This document shows, in pieces, positions 25,958-35,469 of a stretch of DNA of 64,000 bases (the stretch's first letter is position 1; the number at the start of each line of letters is the position of its first letter). A program made the translations under genes and the position numbers. The DNA is taken from positions 770,299-834,298 of the forward strand of contig NZ_SLWS01000006.1 in the NCBI RefSeq assembly GCF_004345645.1. The letters run 5' to 3'. Source of the stretch: Actinocrispum wychmicini (GTDB lineage Bacteria; Actinomycetota; Actinomycetes; Mycobacteriales; Pseudonocardiaceae). The notes below the pieces were generated by a model, which saw only the letters and a list, made by a program, of their open reading frames with translations, had not been told where the DNA came from and ran no database searches.

Positions 25958-28900
25958 TCAGATGATCAGGACTATTCCGTGGGTGAGTGGGTTCTCCTGG
26001 GTTTTCGCGCCGGTCCAGCCGGATGAGAAGACGAGGGTGTCTCCGTCGAGCAGGGTCACCGCTACCGCGTTGCCGTGGGCGGTGATCCTCAGGGTGCCGG
26101 ACGCCACTCGGTGGCCCGAGCCGTCGAACACGGTTGCTTGGCCGCGCAGGTCAAGGACGCCTGTGCGGGCACCGAAGGACGCTACGTTCGTACCGACCAC
26201 TGTGTACCGGTTGCCTCCTGACTTGAAGGTCACCAGGTCGACTCCGGACGCGCCGGACAATGCCTTGAGGTACGCGACTGCCACGTTCACGTCTACTTTG
26301 GATCCCGGGTCGGCCGGGTAGGTGCCGGCTGAGCCGGTGGAGGTCAACGCGCCGGCGATGACCGCGACACGATTCTGCGGCTTGGCCGTTTCGACCGTTG
26401 CCACGGCGGTTCCTGTGTAGTTGCCGCCTACGGACACTGTTACATCGCCGGGGCCGTTGGGAAGCATGGCGGTGCAACTGCCTGTGGCGTCACCTGTACC
26501 GAGTGGATGCAGCGGGGACGAACACAATGGCTGTCCTGCCAGGGCGAACGTTACGTTGCCTGTCAGGATGTTGCCTGGTGTGGCGTCCGTGTTGTCCTGG
26601 ACTGTAGCCCGCAACAGCACGGAATTGCCGAACACCAACGAGTCTCCTGTGTAGGTGGCCGTGGCGTCCTCCGGGATCACCTTCAGCACGAAGGATGCCG
26701 TTCGCACGCCGCCGGTGTCGTCAGTCACCGCGATGGACACCGGATAGTCGCCGGGTGGTGCGGACACCGTTCCCGAGAGGCTCCAGGTGCCGGCCGAGCC
26801 GGTCAACGAAAGCCCTGTGGGCAGGCCGGTGGCGACCGCGGTCAGTCCCGCCGCCGCTGTGTCCGGGTCCGTGGCTGTGATGGTTACCGGAGAGGCGTCG
26901 CTGTACTGGACCGTTGTGTTGCCGGACAGAGTCACGCGTGGGGTGGCGTGGACCGTGATGTCGGTGTCGTTCAGGTCGAAGAAGACGTTCCCGACCGCTT
27001 CCACCTTGATCCGCCCGTGTGTTGTGGCCACATCAGGCACGGTGACGGTCGCGGTGCCGTTGTTCGGCGTGCTTTCCGACAGCACGTACGGATACGTCAG
27101 GCCGCCGTCGGTGGAGAACGAGATCTTCACCGCGGACACCCCGACCGGGGCGTCGGCCGTCCCGGCGACGTCCCACGTCACTGTTTGCGTGGATCCGCCG
27201 GTGTAGGCCGAAGAAGTGCCCTGGGACGTCACCAGGAACGGCCCGGCTGACGGAGCGAGCGTCAGTGCTGTGTCCGCGCTGCCGATGCCTCCGCCTCCTG
27301 GTCGGCCGTCGCGGGCCGTAAGCCGGAAGTGCATGGTCCTGGACGCGTCGAAGCCGACCCAGTCCGGCGTGGGCAGGAACTCCGAGTAGCAGTCGAGCAG
27401 ATCCGCGGGCACAGCCGCCGGGACCGGGGGTGCCGCCGGGCACGTGCCGGTCTTGGCGTTCGTGTTGTTCACGGCGATCTGTGGATAGTCCGGGAACACC
27501 CGCGTCGTGTCGCCGTTGATGGTGTTCTCGCCCGGTGAGTAGTACTTCAGGGTGTCCGTGGCGGACACGACCGCCGCCGTGCCGAACTGACGGAACAACG
27601 GGCCAGCGGTCTTGGTGTTGCTGACCAGGGCTGTGCCCGCCGCGGCGCCACGGTCGTTCTGCTCCCACAGGTACGTCAACGAGTCGCCGTCAGCGTCTGT
27701 GGCGCTGCCGGACAACGAGAATGGCGTACGAACAGGAATCGTGAAAGCGGACGGCACGGTCACCACGGGCGCGTGGTTCGTTGTGTCCGTGACCTGGTTA
27801 CCGCCGTTGTCCTGCGCGCCGCCCTTGGCCGTCTCGCCAACGAAACCCGACGCGCCCGTGACCGCCAGCTCCAGCGAGGGGAACTTCGTGGCGCCGGAGA
27901 ACGTCACCTGGAAACCGGTGTCGTCGAACGCCAGGTTGCCGAACCCGGCGACGGTGGCCGTCACCCCGGCGGGCCAGGTCGGCAGTGCCTCAAGGGCCGC
28001 CTTGATGCCGGCGGACGAGTAGTTGGTGCCACGGACGATCGGCGCTGTGGTCGCGCCACCGAAGCTCAACGTGACCGAGTCGGTGCCGTCGAACCCGGTC
28101 AGCGACACCGTCTGGACTTCGTTGATCGCCGGCCTGGCCGAGTTGATGTACGTGGTGATCTCGGTGTAGCTGCGCTGCGACCAGTACGGGTCGCTGTGTG
28201 GCTGCAGGTTGTCCTGCTGGCAGATGCCGGCGTACGCCATGATCGACGAGCCGCTGCCCGGCTCGACCGAGTTGGCGCCGTTGCGGTTCCCGCCGGAGCA
28301 GTTCACCTGCGTGCCGTTGAACGTGTGGTTGCCCGCGAACTGGTGGCCCATCTCGTGCGCCACATAGTCCACGGCATAGAAGTCACCCACCGGTGTCGGC
28401 AGACCCGTACAGCCCTGGGCCTTGTTGTTGCCGCCGACCACGCCGAGGCTCGCGATCCCGCCGCCGTTCACGCCGAGGCCGATGTGCCCGACGTCGTAGT
28501 TCGACGCGCCGATGAGCTGACCGAGCACAATCCTGTTGCGGCTCAACGTACTTCCGCTACACGACGCCAATTGGGCCGGCGTGTAGCACGGCGCGGCGCC
28601 ACACGGGCCGTTCGCCCCGATCGCCTGCTCGGCGGTGTTCAAGTTGATCTTGTCCGTGCCGTTGATCAGCACCAGGCGGATGGCGGTCTCGTCCTCGTAG
28701 ACCTGCGCGACCCGGTTCATCAACGTCACCTTGGCCGCCGTCACGTTCTCGGCGCCGAAGAAGGTGGCATACGACGGGTCCGTCACCAGAGCCACGCGGT
28801 ACGTCCGCAGCTTCACCACGGGCCCCGCGGTCAACGGGGCGAGATCCTGGAGAAGCTCACCGACCTCCTCGTGCTCCACCAACGGCCCGGCAGAGGTCAC

Positions 28901-29377
28901 GTCGTGACCGTAGTAGCTCGCGTACAGGCTCTGGTCGGCGTGGTAGTACGGGTCGACGAACCACTGGCCGCGTTGCGACCGGACGGAAGCGTGGAAACCC
29001 AGCGGGGTCAGGTCCGCCCGAACGGTCGCGGTCGGGTCGTCGACACCTCTGCCGGAGTAGGTCCTGATCTCGGGGTGCGCGGCGGCGAGCCCGGCTTCCA
29101 TCACCGGGGCGTCGGCCAGCGTGAACCGCTGGAACGTGCCCTCCGGGGTGGGCAGGATCACCTGGGTGCTCGACGGCACCAGCTTGGCACTCATCACCGG
29201 ACGGTCCAGGGTGAACCCGGCGAAGTGGTCGGTTCGGATGTCGGCCGGACGAGCCGAACGGGCCGCGACCGAAGGCCGGTCGACCCTGGTCCACGGATTG
29301 TCCGACTCGGCTGTACTCACGAACGGTATCAACGCGACAACAGTCACAGCGGCCGCCAGAGCGGCGATAGGTCTCAT
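25958..29377 (-). CDS. Secreted reprolysin-like zinc metallopeptidase, copy 2
   Basis: 1139 residues. A signal peptide (ALAAAVTVVALIPFVSTA) leads to a propeptide-like region, then an M12B/reprolysin-type catalytic domain with the zinc motif HEMGHQFAGNH near residue 341. Behind it come beta-sandwich repeats (Ig/cadherin-like, for example VSIAVTDDTGGVRTASFVLKV) ending in a conserved tail. The ATG at 29377 has AAGGAG upstream. It is a tandem paralogue of 29459-32938, separated by 81 bases that hold a hairpin. Both lie in the block inserted between atpD and atpC. Substrate unknown. Confidence 0.85.
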   Translation of the reverse strand: MRPIAALAAAVTVVALIPFVSTAESDNPWTRVDRPSVAARSARPADIRTDHFAGFTLDRPVMSAKLVPSSTQVILPTPEGTFQRFTLADAPVMEAGLAAAHPEIRTYSGRGVDDPTATVRADLTPLGFHASVRSQRGQWFVDPYYHADQSLYASYYGHDVTSAGPLVEHEEVGELLQDLAPLTAGPVVKLRTYRVALVTDPSYATFFGAENVTAAKVTLMNRVAQVYEDETAIRLVLINGTDKINLNTAEQAIGANGPCGAAPCYTPAQLASCSGSTLSRNRIVLGQLIGASNYDVGHIGLGVNGGGIASLGVVGGNNKAQGCTGLPTPVGDFYAVDYVAHEMGHQFAGNHTFNGTQVNCSGGNRNGANSVEPGSGSSIMAYAGICQQDNLQPHSDPYWSQRSYTEITTYINSARPAINEVQTVSLTGFDGTDSVTLSFGGATTAPIVRGTNYSSAGIKAALEALPTWPAGVTATVAGFGNLAFDDTGFQVTFSGATKFPSLELAVTGASGFVGETAKGGAQDNGGNQVTDTTNHAPVVTVPSAFTIPVRTPFSLSGSATDADGDSLTYLWEQNDRGAAAGTALVSNTKTAGPLFRQFGTAAVVSATDTLKYYSPGENTINGDTTRVFPDYPQIAVNNTNAKTGTCPAAPPVPAAVPADLLDCYSEFLPTPDWVGFDASRTMHFRLTARDGRPGGGGIGSADTALTLAPSAGPFLVTSQGTSSAYTGGSTQTVTWDVAGTADAPVGVSAVKISFSTDGGLTYPYVLSESTPNNGTATVTVPDVATTHGRIKVEAVGNVFFDLNDTDITVHATPRVTLSGNTTVQYSDASPVTITATDPDTAAAGLTAVATGLPTGLSLTGSAGTWSLSGTVSAPPGDYPVSIAVTDDTGGVRTASFVLKVIPEDATATYTGDSLVFGNSVLLRATVQDNTDATPGNILTGNVTFALAGQPLCSSPLHPLGTGDATGSCTAMLPNGPGDVTVSVGGNYTGTAVATVETAKPQNRVAVIAGALTSTGSAGTYPADPGSKVDVNVAVAYLKALSGASGVDLVTFKSGGNRYTVVGTNVASFGARTGVLDLRGQATVFDGSGHRVASGTLRITAHGNAVAVTLLDGDTLVFSSGWTGAKTQENPLTHGIVLII

Positions 29378-29404
29378 CGAAACTCCTTGGGAGGCAGGGA
29401 AACC

Positions 29405-29442
29405 CTCGCGAGTGGCCCGCCCGGAAGCGGACCACTCACGAG
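29405..29442 (-). terminator. Hairpin between the two metallopeptidase genes
   Basis: CTCGCGAGTGG (29405-29415) pairs with CCACTCACGAG (29432-29442), one mismatch on the plus strand that becomes a G-T pair in minus-strand RNA. It lies 17 bases after the stop of the upstream copy and is followed on that strand by GGGTTTC. Likely a terminator of copy 1 that lets copy 2 be expressed separately or at a lower level. Confidence 0.6.
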
Positions 29443-29458
29443 AGCGGGTGATGAGCCG

Positions 29459-32400
29459 TCAGATGATCAGGATCGAGCCGGGCGCGAGCCGGTCCTGCTG
29501 GGTGATCGCGCCGGTCCAGTCCGACGAGAACAACAGCTTGTCCCCGTCCAGCAGGGTGATGGCGACCGCGTTGCCCTGCGCGGTCAGTTGCAGGGTGCCC
29601 GAAGCCACCGTGTTCCCCGCCATGTCGACGATCGTCGCCCGGCCCCGGATGTCCAAAGTGGACCCCTTGGCGCCGAACGAGTCGAACCTGGTGTCCCGGA
29701 TCTGGTACCAGCTGCCGCCGGACCGGAACGTCAGGCTCGCGAACCCGGATGTGGTCGACCAGATGTGACCCACCGCGAACGACACAGCCGCCCGCGAGCC
29801 CTCATCCGCCGCGTACGTCCCGGCGGAGTGCGACTCGGTCAGGAACCCCGAGCCCACAACGGCTTTGAACTGGTCGCGCGCGGTCTCGACCCGGGTCGAC
29901 ACCGTGCCGGTGTAGTTGCCGCCCACGGACACCGTCACGTCCTTGACACCGAGCGGCAGCTTGGCCGTGCAGCTGCCCGAGGCGTCCGTCGGTGCGGTGC
30001 CCAGCAACCCGAGCGGTGCCGTGCACAACGTCTTGCCGTCGGCCAGGAAGCTCACGTTCCCGGTGCGGACGTCACCCGGCGACGCGTCCGTGATGTCCCG
30101 AACCGTGGCCCGGAACCGCACGGAACTGCCGTACACCAAGGAATCGCCGGTGTACGTGGCGACCGCGTCCTCAGGCTTGACCTTGATCGTGAGCGACGCC
30201 TTGCCGGCCACGCCGGTGTCGTCGGTCACCGCGATCGACACCGAGTAGTCCCCTGGCGACGCGGTTGTCGTGCCGGAGATCGTCCACGTGCCGTTGGACC
30301 CGGTCAACGACAGCCCAGCCGGCAGGCCGGTCGCGGTCGCCGACAGGACCGTGCTGTCCGCGTCCTTGGCCGTCACCGGAACTGTCAGCGCGTCGCTGTA
30401 CTGCACGGAGGCAGTCGGCGCGACGGTGACGACCGGTGCCGCGTGGATGGTGATGTCGGCGTCGTTCAGGTCGAAGAAGACGTTCCCGACCGCCTCGATC
30501 TTGATCCGGCCCTTGGTCGTCGGCACGTTCGGCAGCGCCACGGTCGCGGACCCGTTGTTGGCCGTGGACGCGGCGAGCACGTGCGGGAACGTCAGGCCGC
30601 CGTCCGTGGACAGCGAGATCTTGACGTTCGCCGCGTTGACCGGAGCCGCGTTGGTCCCGGCCACGTCCCACGTGACGGTCTGCGTCGAACCACCCGCGTA
30701 CACCGACGGCGTGCCCTGTGACGTCACCAGGAACGGCCCGGCGGACGGGGCCAGCGTCAGCGTGGTGTCCGCGTGCCCGACACCGCCTCCGTTAAGCCGC
30801 CCATCCCGCGCGGTAAGCCGGAAGTGCAGAGTCCGCGAGTTGTCCAGACCGACCCAGTCCGAAGTGGGCAGGAACTCCGAGTAGCAGTCGATCACGTCGG
30901 CCGGCACGTTCGTCGCTCCACCGGACGTGGGTGGCGGCGGCGCGGCCGGGCAGGCGCCGGTCTTGGCGTTCGTGTTGTTCGCCGCGATCTGCGCCAGGTC
31001 CGGGAAGTCACGGGTCGGGTTGGTGTTCACCGCGTTCTCGCCCGGCGAGTAGTACTTCAGCGCGTCGGCCGCGGTGACGACGGCCGCGGTGCCGAACTGC
31101 CGGAACAGCGGACCGTTCTTCTTGGTGTTGTCGACCAACCCGGTGCCGGTGACGCCACCTTCGTCGTTCTGCTCCCACATGTACGTGAGCGCGTCGCTGT
31201 CCGCGTCGGTCGCACTCCCGGTCAGCGAGAACGGCGTACGCACCGGAATCGTGTGCGCCGACGGCGTGGTCACGACCGGAACGTGGTTGCCCGTGTTGTC
31301 AATCTTGTTGCCGTGGTTCTCGACCGGACCACCCTTGATCGACTCACCGACGTTCCCGGAGCCACCGCGCACCGAAAGACCCAGCGACGCGACGTCCTTG
31401 CCCGCCAACGTTCCGCCGAAGGTGACCTGGAAACCAGTGTCGTCGAACGGCATCGGCCGGTTGTCGGTGTTGTTGCCGAACCCGGCCACGGTCGCCGTCG
31501 CACCCGCCGGCCAGCCCACGATCCCCTCGATGGCCGCCTTGACGCCGGCCGGCGTGTAGTTGACCCCACGGACCACAGGGGCCGACAACCGGCCGTTGTA
31601 GCTCACGGTGAACGAGTCGGTGCCGTCGAAGTCGCGCAGTGCCACGTCCTGCTGCTCGTTGATGTTCGGCTGGTCAGACGTGACGTACGTGGTGATCTCG
31701 TCGAAACTTCGCTCCGAGAAGTACGGGTCGCTGTGCGGCTGCAGGTTGTCCTGCTGGCAGATGCCGGCGTACGCCATGATCGACGAGCCGCTGCCCGGTT
31801 CCACCGAGGTCGGGCCGTTGCGGTTGTCCAGCGAACAGTTCGTCTGGGTGCCGTTGAACGGGTGGTCGCCGCCGAACTGGTGGCCCATCTCGTGCGCCAC
31901 ATAGTCCACGGCGTAGAAGTCACCGACCGGCGTCGGCAAACCCGTGCAGCCCACTGCCTTCTGGTCGCCGCCGACCACCCCGAGGCCGGCGATCCCGCCG
32001 CCGTTCACGCCGAGGCCGAGGTGCCCGATGTCGTACTTGTCGGCGCCGACGATCTGGCCGAGCGCGACCCCGGTGGCGAACAGCGTCGGGATGTCGCAGA
32101 ACCGCAACTCCTCCGGCTTGTAGCACGGCGCCGCCCCACACGGGCCGTTCGCCAGGGTCGCCTGTGCCGGGGTGTTCAGGTTGGTCTTGTCCGTGTCGTT
32201 GATCAGGACCAGCCGGATGGCCAGCTCGTCCTCGTAGATCTGGGTGACCCGGTTGATCAGCGTCACCTTGGCGGCGGTCACGTTCGCGGCACCGAAGTAG
32301 GTCGCGTACGACGGGTCCGTGACCAGAGCCAGCCGGTACGTCCGCAGCTTCACCTCCGGGCCCGCGGGGGCCGCGTGCAGCTCCTTCGTCAGGCCCGCGA

Positions 32401-32938
32401 TGTCCTTCTCCTGCAGCGGGCCGACCTCGGACAGGTCATGGCCGTAGTAGCTGGCGTACAGGCTCTGGTCCGCGTGGTAGTACGGGTCGACGTACCACTG
32501 GCCGCGCTGCGACCGCACCGACGCGTGGAATCCCAACGGCGTGAGGTCCGCGCGGACCGTCGCAGTGGGATCTTCGACACCCTTGCCGGAGTACGTCCTG
32601 ATCTCCGGGTGCGCGGCCGCCAGGCCGGGCTCCATCACCGGGGCGTCGGTCAGCGTGAACCGCTGGAACTTGCCCTCCGGGGTCGGCAGCAGCACCTCGT
32701 TGCCCGCGGGTGCCAGCTTGGCCTGCATGACCGGCTTGTCCAACGTGTACCCGGCGTACCGGGTGGTGTGGACGTCGGTCTGTCTAGCGGACTTGGCCGC
32801 GATCGACGGTGCGGACACCTTGGTCCACGGGTTTTCCGGGGCAGCGGGTGCCGCCGTGCTCAGCACAGGCAGCATCGCGACCGCCATCCCGGCGATTGCT
32901 AACGCGGCCGTGCTCCGGCCGCGCGACGGTACAGCCAA
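29459..32938 (-). CDS. Secreted reprolysin-like zinc metallopeptidase, copy 1
   Basis: 1159 residues, same plan as its neighbour: signal peptide (AALAIAGMAVAMLPVLSTAAPAA), propeptide region RFTLTDAPVMEPGLAAAHPE, catalytic domain with HEMGHQFGGDH near residue 348, then beta-sandwich repeats and a shared C-terminal tail. The two copies are clearly homologous along their whole length with small indels, so they arose by tandem duplication, and differ at the residues just before the third zinc His (GGDH versus AGNH). Start is TTG at 32938 with GGGGAG upstream. Exported and probably an extracellular degrader; no target visible. Confidence 0.85.
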   Translation of the reverse strand: MAVPSRGRSTAALAIAGMAVAMLPVLSTAAPAAPENPWTKVSAPSIAAKSARQTDVHTTRYAGYTLDKPVMQAKLAPAGNEVLLPTPEGKFQRFTLTDAPVMEPGLAAAHPEIRTYSGKGVEDPTATVRADLTPLGFHASVRSQRGQWYVDPYYHADQSLYASYYGHDLSEVGPLQEKDIAGLTKELHAAPAGPEVKLRTYRLALVTDPSYATYFGAANVTAAKVTLINRVTQIYEDELAIRLVLINDTDKTNLNTPAQATLANGPCGAAPCYKPEELRFCDIPTLFATGVALGQIVGADKYDIGHLGLGVNGGGIAGLGVVGGDQKAVGCTGLPTPVGDFYAVDYVAHEMGHQFGGDHPFNGTQTNCSLDNRNGPTSVEPGSGSSIMAYAGICQQDNLQPHSDPYFSERSFDEITTYVTSDQPNINEQQDVALRDFDGTDSFTVSYNGRLSAPVVRGVNYTPAGVKAAIEGIVGWPAGATATVAGFGNNTDNRPMPFDDTGFQVTFGGTLAGKDVASLGLSVRGGSGNVGESIKGGPVENHGNKIDNTGNHVPVVTTPSAHTIPVRTPFSLTGSATDADSDALTYMWEQNDEGGVTGTGLVDNTKKNGPLFRQFGTAAVVTAADALKYYSPGENAVNTNPTRDFPDLAQIAANNTNAKTGACPAAPPPPTSGGATNVPADVIDCYSEFLPTSDWVGLDNSRTLHFRLTARDGRLNGGGVGHADTTLTLAPSAGPFLVTSQGTPSVYAGGSTQTVTWDVAGTNAAPVNAANVKISLSTDGGLTFPHVLAASTANNGSATVALPNVPTTKGRIKIEAVGNVFFDLNDADITIHAAPVVTVAPTASVQYSDALTVPVTAKDADSTVLSATATGLPAGLSLTGSNGTWTISGTTTASPGDYSVSIAVTDDTGVAGKASLTIKVKPEDAVATYTGDSLVYGSSVRFRATVRDITDASPGDVRTGNVSFLADGKTLCTAPLGLLGTAPTDASGSCTAKLPLGVKDVTVSVGGNYTGTVSTRVETARDQFKAVVGSGFLTESHSAGTYAADEGSRAAVSFAVGHIWSTTSGFASLTFRSGGSWYQIRDTRFDSFGAKGSTLDIRGRATIVDMAGNTVASGTLQLTAQGNAVAITLLDGDKLLFSSDWTGAITQQDRLAPGSILII

Positions 32939-33041
32939 CTCGGGCTCCCCTCAGAAAGACGCATGTCGACCCACGCATTCTTCTGACAAGAACCACCCGC
33001 CATAACAGACGAAAGTCGTAATCCATCTGCCCGAATGGACC

Positions 33042-33074
33042 AAAAACCCTCGTGAGCGGGCTGCTCACGAGGGT
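33042..33074 (-). terminator. Intrinsic terminator of the atp operon, directly after atpD
   Basis: Perfect 12-base stem ACCCTCGTGAGC (33046-33057) / GCTCACGAGGGT (33063-33074) with a five-base loop, starting 16 bases after the atpD stop. On the minus strand the stem runs into TTTTTGG. This is one of the few terminators in the window with a proper T-run, and it ends transcription before the metallopeptidases and the distant atpC. Confidence 0.85.
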
Positions 33075-33089
33075 CAGAGGTCTCAGGTG

Positions 33090-34517
33090 CTACCGGCTGG
33101 CCAGTTCCTTGGCCTTCTTCTCCAGGTCCTCCAGGCCGCCGATGCCCAGGAACGCCTGCTCCGGGACGGAGTCGAACTCGCCCTTGGCGATCTTGTCGAA
33201 CGCCTCGACGGTCTCCTTGACCGGCACGGTCGACCCCGGCTGGCCGGTGAAGATCTCGGCGACGAGCATGTTCTGCGACAGGAACCGCTCGATCCGCCGC
33301 GCCCGGTTCACCGTCAGCTTGTCCTCTTCGGACAGCTCGTCCATGCCCAGGATCGCGATGATGTCCTGCAGCTCCTTGTACTTCTGCAGGATCCGCTTGA
33401 CCTCCTGGGCGACCCGGTAGTGCTCGTCACCGACGATGTTCGGGTCGAGAATGGTCGAGCTGGACGCCAGCGGGTCCACCGCCGGGAAGATGCCCTTGGA
33501 GAACACGCCACGGGACAGTTCCGTGGTGGCGTCCAGGTGGGCGAACGTGGTGGCCGGCGCCGGGTCGGTGTAGTCGTCGGCGGGCACGTAGATCGCCTGC
33601 ATCGAGGTGATCGACCGGCCACGGGTCGACGTGATCCGCTCCTGCAGCTCACCCATCTCGTCGGCCAGCGTCGGCTGGTAGCCCACGGCCGACGGCATCC
33701 GGCCCAGCAGGGTGGACACCTCGGAACCGGCCTGGGTGAACCGGAAGATGTTGTCGATGAACAGCAGCACGTCCTGGTTCTGCACGTCGCGGAAGTACTC
33801 CGCCATGGTCAGCGCGGACAGCGCGACCCGCATACGGGTGCCGGGCGGCTCGTCCATCTGGCCGAACACCAGGGCGGTGTCGTTGATGGTGCCGTCCTCG
33901 CCCAGTTCGAGGATCAGGTCGTTGCCCTCACGGGTGCGCTCGCCGACCCCGGCGAACACCGAGGTGCCACCGAAGTTCTTGGCGACGCGGGTGATCATCT
34001 CCTTGATCAGCACCGTCTTGCCCACGCCGGCGCCGCCGAACAGGCCGATCTTGCCACCCTGCACGTACGGGGTGAGCAGGTCGATCACCTTCAGGCCGGT
34101 CTCCAGCACGTCGGTGCGGCCTTCGAGCTGGTCGAACGCGGGCGGCTTGCGGTGGATGGTCCACCGCTCGGCGTCCGCCGCGTAGCCCGGCTGGTCCAGG
34201 CAGTCGCCCAGGGCGTTGAACACGTGGCCCTTGACGATGTCGCCGACCGGGACGGCGATGGCCTGGCCGGTGTCGCGCACCGGGGTGCCGCGGACCAGCC
34301 CGTCCTGCGGCTGCATGGAGATCGTGCGGACCAGGTTGTCCCCCAGGTGCTGGGCGACCTCCAGGGTCACGGTCTTCTTGAGCTGCTCGAACTCGATGTC
34401 GACCTTGAGCGCGTTGAACAGCGCCGGTACCGCGTCACGCGGGAACTCGACGTCGACGACCGGGCCGGTCACCCGGACGATTCGGCCGGTGGCAGTGGGT
34501 TCTTGGGTTGCAGTCAT
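33090..34517 (-). CDS. atpD: F-type ATP synthase beta subunit AtpD
   Basis: Catalytic subunit of F1. The P-loop is LFGGAGVGKTVLIKE, followed by GVGERTREGNDL with the catalytic Glu, and the DELSEEDKLTVNRARRIERFLSQ region typical of beta; 475 residues. Start ATG at 34517, two bases after the atpG stop. It is the last gene of the transcribed atpBEFHAGD unit here because a terminator follows instead of atpC. Confidence 0.97.
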   Translation of the reverse strand: MTATQEPTATGRIVRVTGPVVDVEFPRDAVPALFNALKVDIEFEQLKKTVTLEVAQHLGDNLVRTISMQPQDGLVRGTPVRDTGQAIAVPVGDIVKGHVFNALGDCLDQPGYAADAERWTIHRKPPAFDQLEGRTDVLETGLKVIDLLTPYVQGGKIGLFGGAGVGKTVLIKEMITRVAKNFGGTSVFAGVGERTREGNDLILELGEDGTINDTALVFGQMDEPPGTRMRVALSALTMAEYFRDVQNQDVLLFIDNIFRFTQAGSEVSTLLGRMPSAVGYQPTLADEMGELQERITSTRGRSITSMQAIYVPADDYTDPAPATTFAHLDATTELSRGVFSKGIFPAVDPLASSSTILDPNIVGDEHYRVAQEVKRILQKYKELQDIIAILGMDELSEEDKLTVNRARRIERFLSQNMLVAEIFTGQPGSTVPVKETVEAFDKIAKGEFDSVPEQAFLGIGGLEDLEKKAKELASR

Positions 34518-34519
34518 CG

Positions 34520-35458
34520 CTAGTCGTCACTTCCTGCTGCGGCGAGCGCGTTGGCGCCACCGACGATCTCGCTGATCTCCTGGGTGATCTGGGCCTGACG
34601 CGCTTGGTTCGCCTCGCGGGAGAGCGTGAGCACCAGCTCGTTCGCGTTGTCCGTCGCGGCCTTCATCGCGGTCCGGCGGGCCGCGGACTCCGAAGCGGCC
34701 GAGTCCAACAGCGCGGCGAAGATCCGCGTGTTGATGTACTTCGGCAGCAGCGCGGCCAGCAGCTGGTCCGCGCCCGGCTCGAACTCGTAGGACGGCGGCA
34801 CCACGTCCGGCTTCTCCGCGGAGTACTCGACCTCCAGGGGCGCGATCCGCTTGGCGGTCGGCACCTGGGACAGCATCGAGCGGAACTCCGTGTAGACGAC
34901 GTGCAACTCGTCCACGCCGAGCACGCCGTCCGCGCCGGCGGTGTCGCCGGGGCCGTCGTCCTCGCCCCGCATGAACGCCTGGACCAGCATCTCACCCGCG
35001 ACCTGGGCGTTCTCGTACCGCGGCGTCTCGGAGAACCCGGTCCACGAGGCGACGAACTCGCGCTGGCGGAACGAGTAGAACGAGACCGCCTTGCGGCCGA
35101 TCAGGTACAGCACCGGCTGCTTGCCTTCTTTGCGCAGCAGCGAGACCAGTTCCTCGGCGGCCCGGAGCACGTTGGCGTTGTAGCCGCCGCACAGGCCCCG
35201 GTCACTGGTCACGACGAGCACACCGGCCCGCTTGGGCTCGGGACGCTCGGTGAGCAACGGGTGGTCCAGGCTGGACGCCGCCCCGGCCAGCGCGGAGAGC
35301 ACGTTCGTGATCTCCGTCGCGTACGGCCGGGAGGCCTTCACCCGTGCCTGCGCCCGGCTGATCCGCGTGGTGGCGATGACCTCCTGGGCCTTGAAGATCT
35401 TCTGCAGGCCCTGGGTCGAACGGATCCGTTGGCGTAGTTCACGAAGCTGTGCGGCCAT
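34520..35458 (-). CDS. atpG: F-type ATP synthase gamma subunit AtpG
   Basis: Central rotor shaft. N-terminus LRELRQRIRSTQGLQKIFKAQEVIATTRISRAQ and C-terminus RRTAMKAATDNANELVLTLSREANQARQAQITQEISEIVGGA form the coiled-coil. The 312 residues include an insertion near 190-215 (GEDDGPGDTAGADGV), longer than in E. coli but usual for actinobacteria. ATG at 35458. Confidence 0.96.
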   Translation of the reverse strand: MAAQLRELRQRIRSTQGLQKIFKAQEVIATTRISRAQARVKASRPYATEITNVLSALAGAASSLDHPLLTERPEPKRAGVLVVTSDRGLCGGYNANVLRAAEELVSLLRKEGKQPVLYLIGRKAVSFYSFRQREFVASWTGFSETPRYENAQVAGEMLVQAFMRGEDDGPGDTAGADGVLGVDELHVVYTEFRSMLSQVPTAKRIAPLEVEYSAEKPDVVPPSYEFEPGADQLLAALLPKYINTRIFAALLDSAASESAARRTAMKAATDNANELVLTLSREANQARQAQITQEISEIVGGANALAAAGSDD

Positions 35459-35469
35459 CTGCTACCCGA

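Noticed and set aside
27773..32902. Two long plus-strand ORFs (982 and 709 codons) opposite the metallopeptidases
   Set aside because: Both are shadows of the minus-strand proteases, rich in Arg, Val, Asp and Gly and lacking start signals; the minus frames carry signal peptides and HEMGH zinc motifs.
25958..32938. Idea that the adjacent metallopeptidases replace PqqF
   Set aside because: They have export signals and M12B-type motifs, whereas PqqA processing is cytoplasmic and uses M16-type enzymes.
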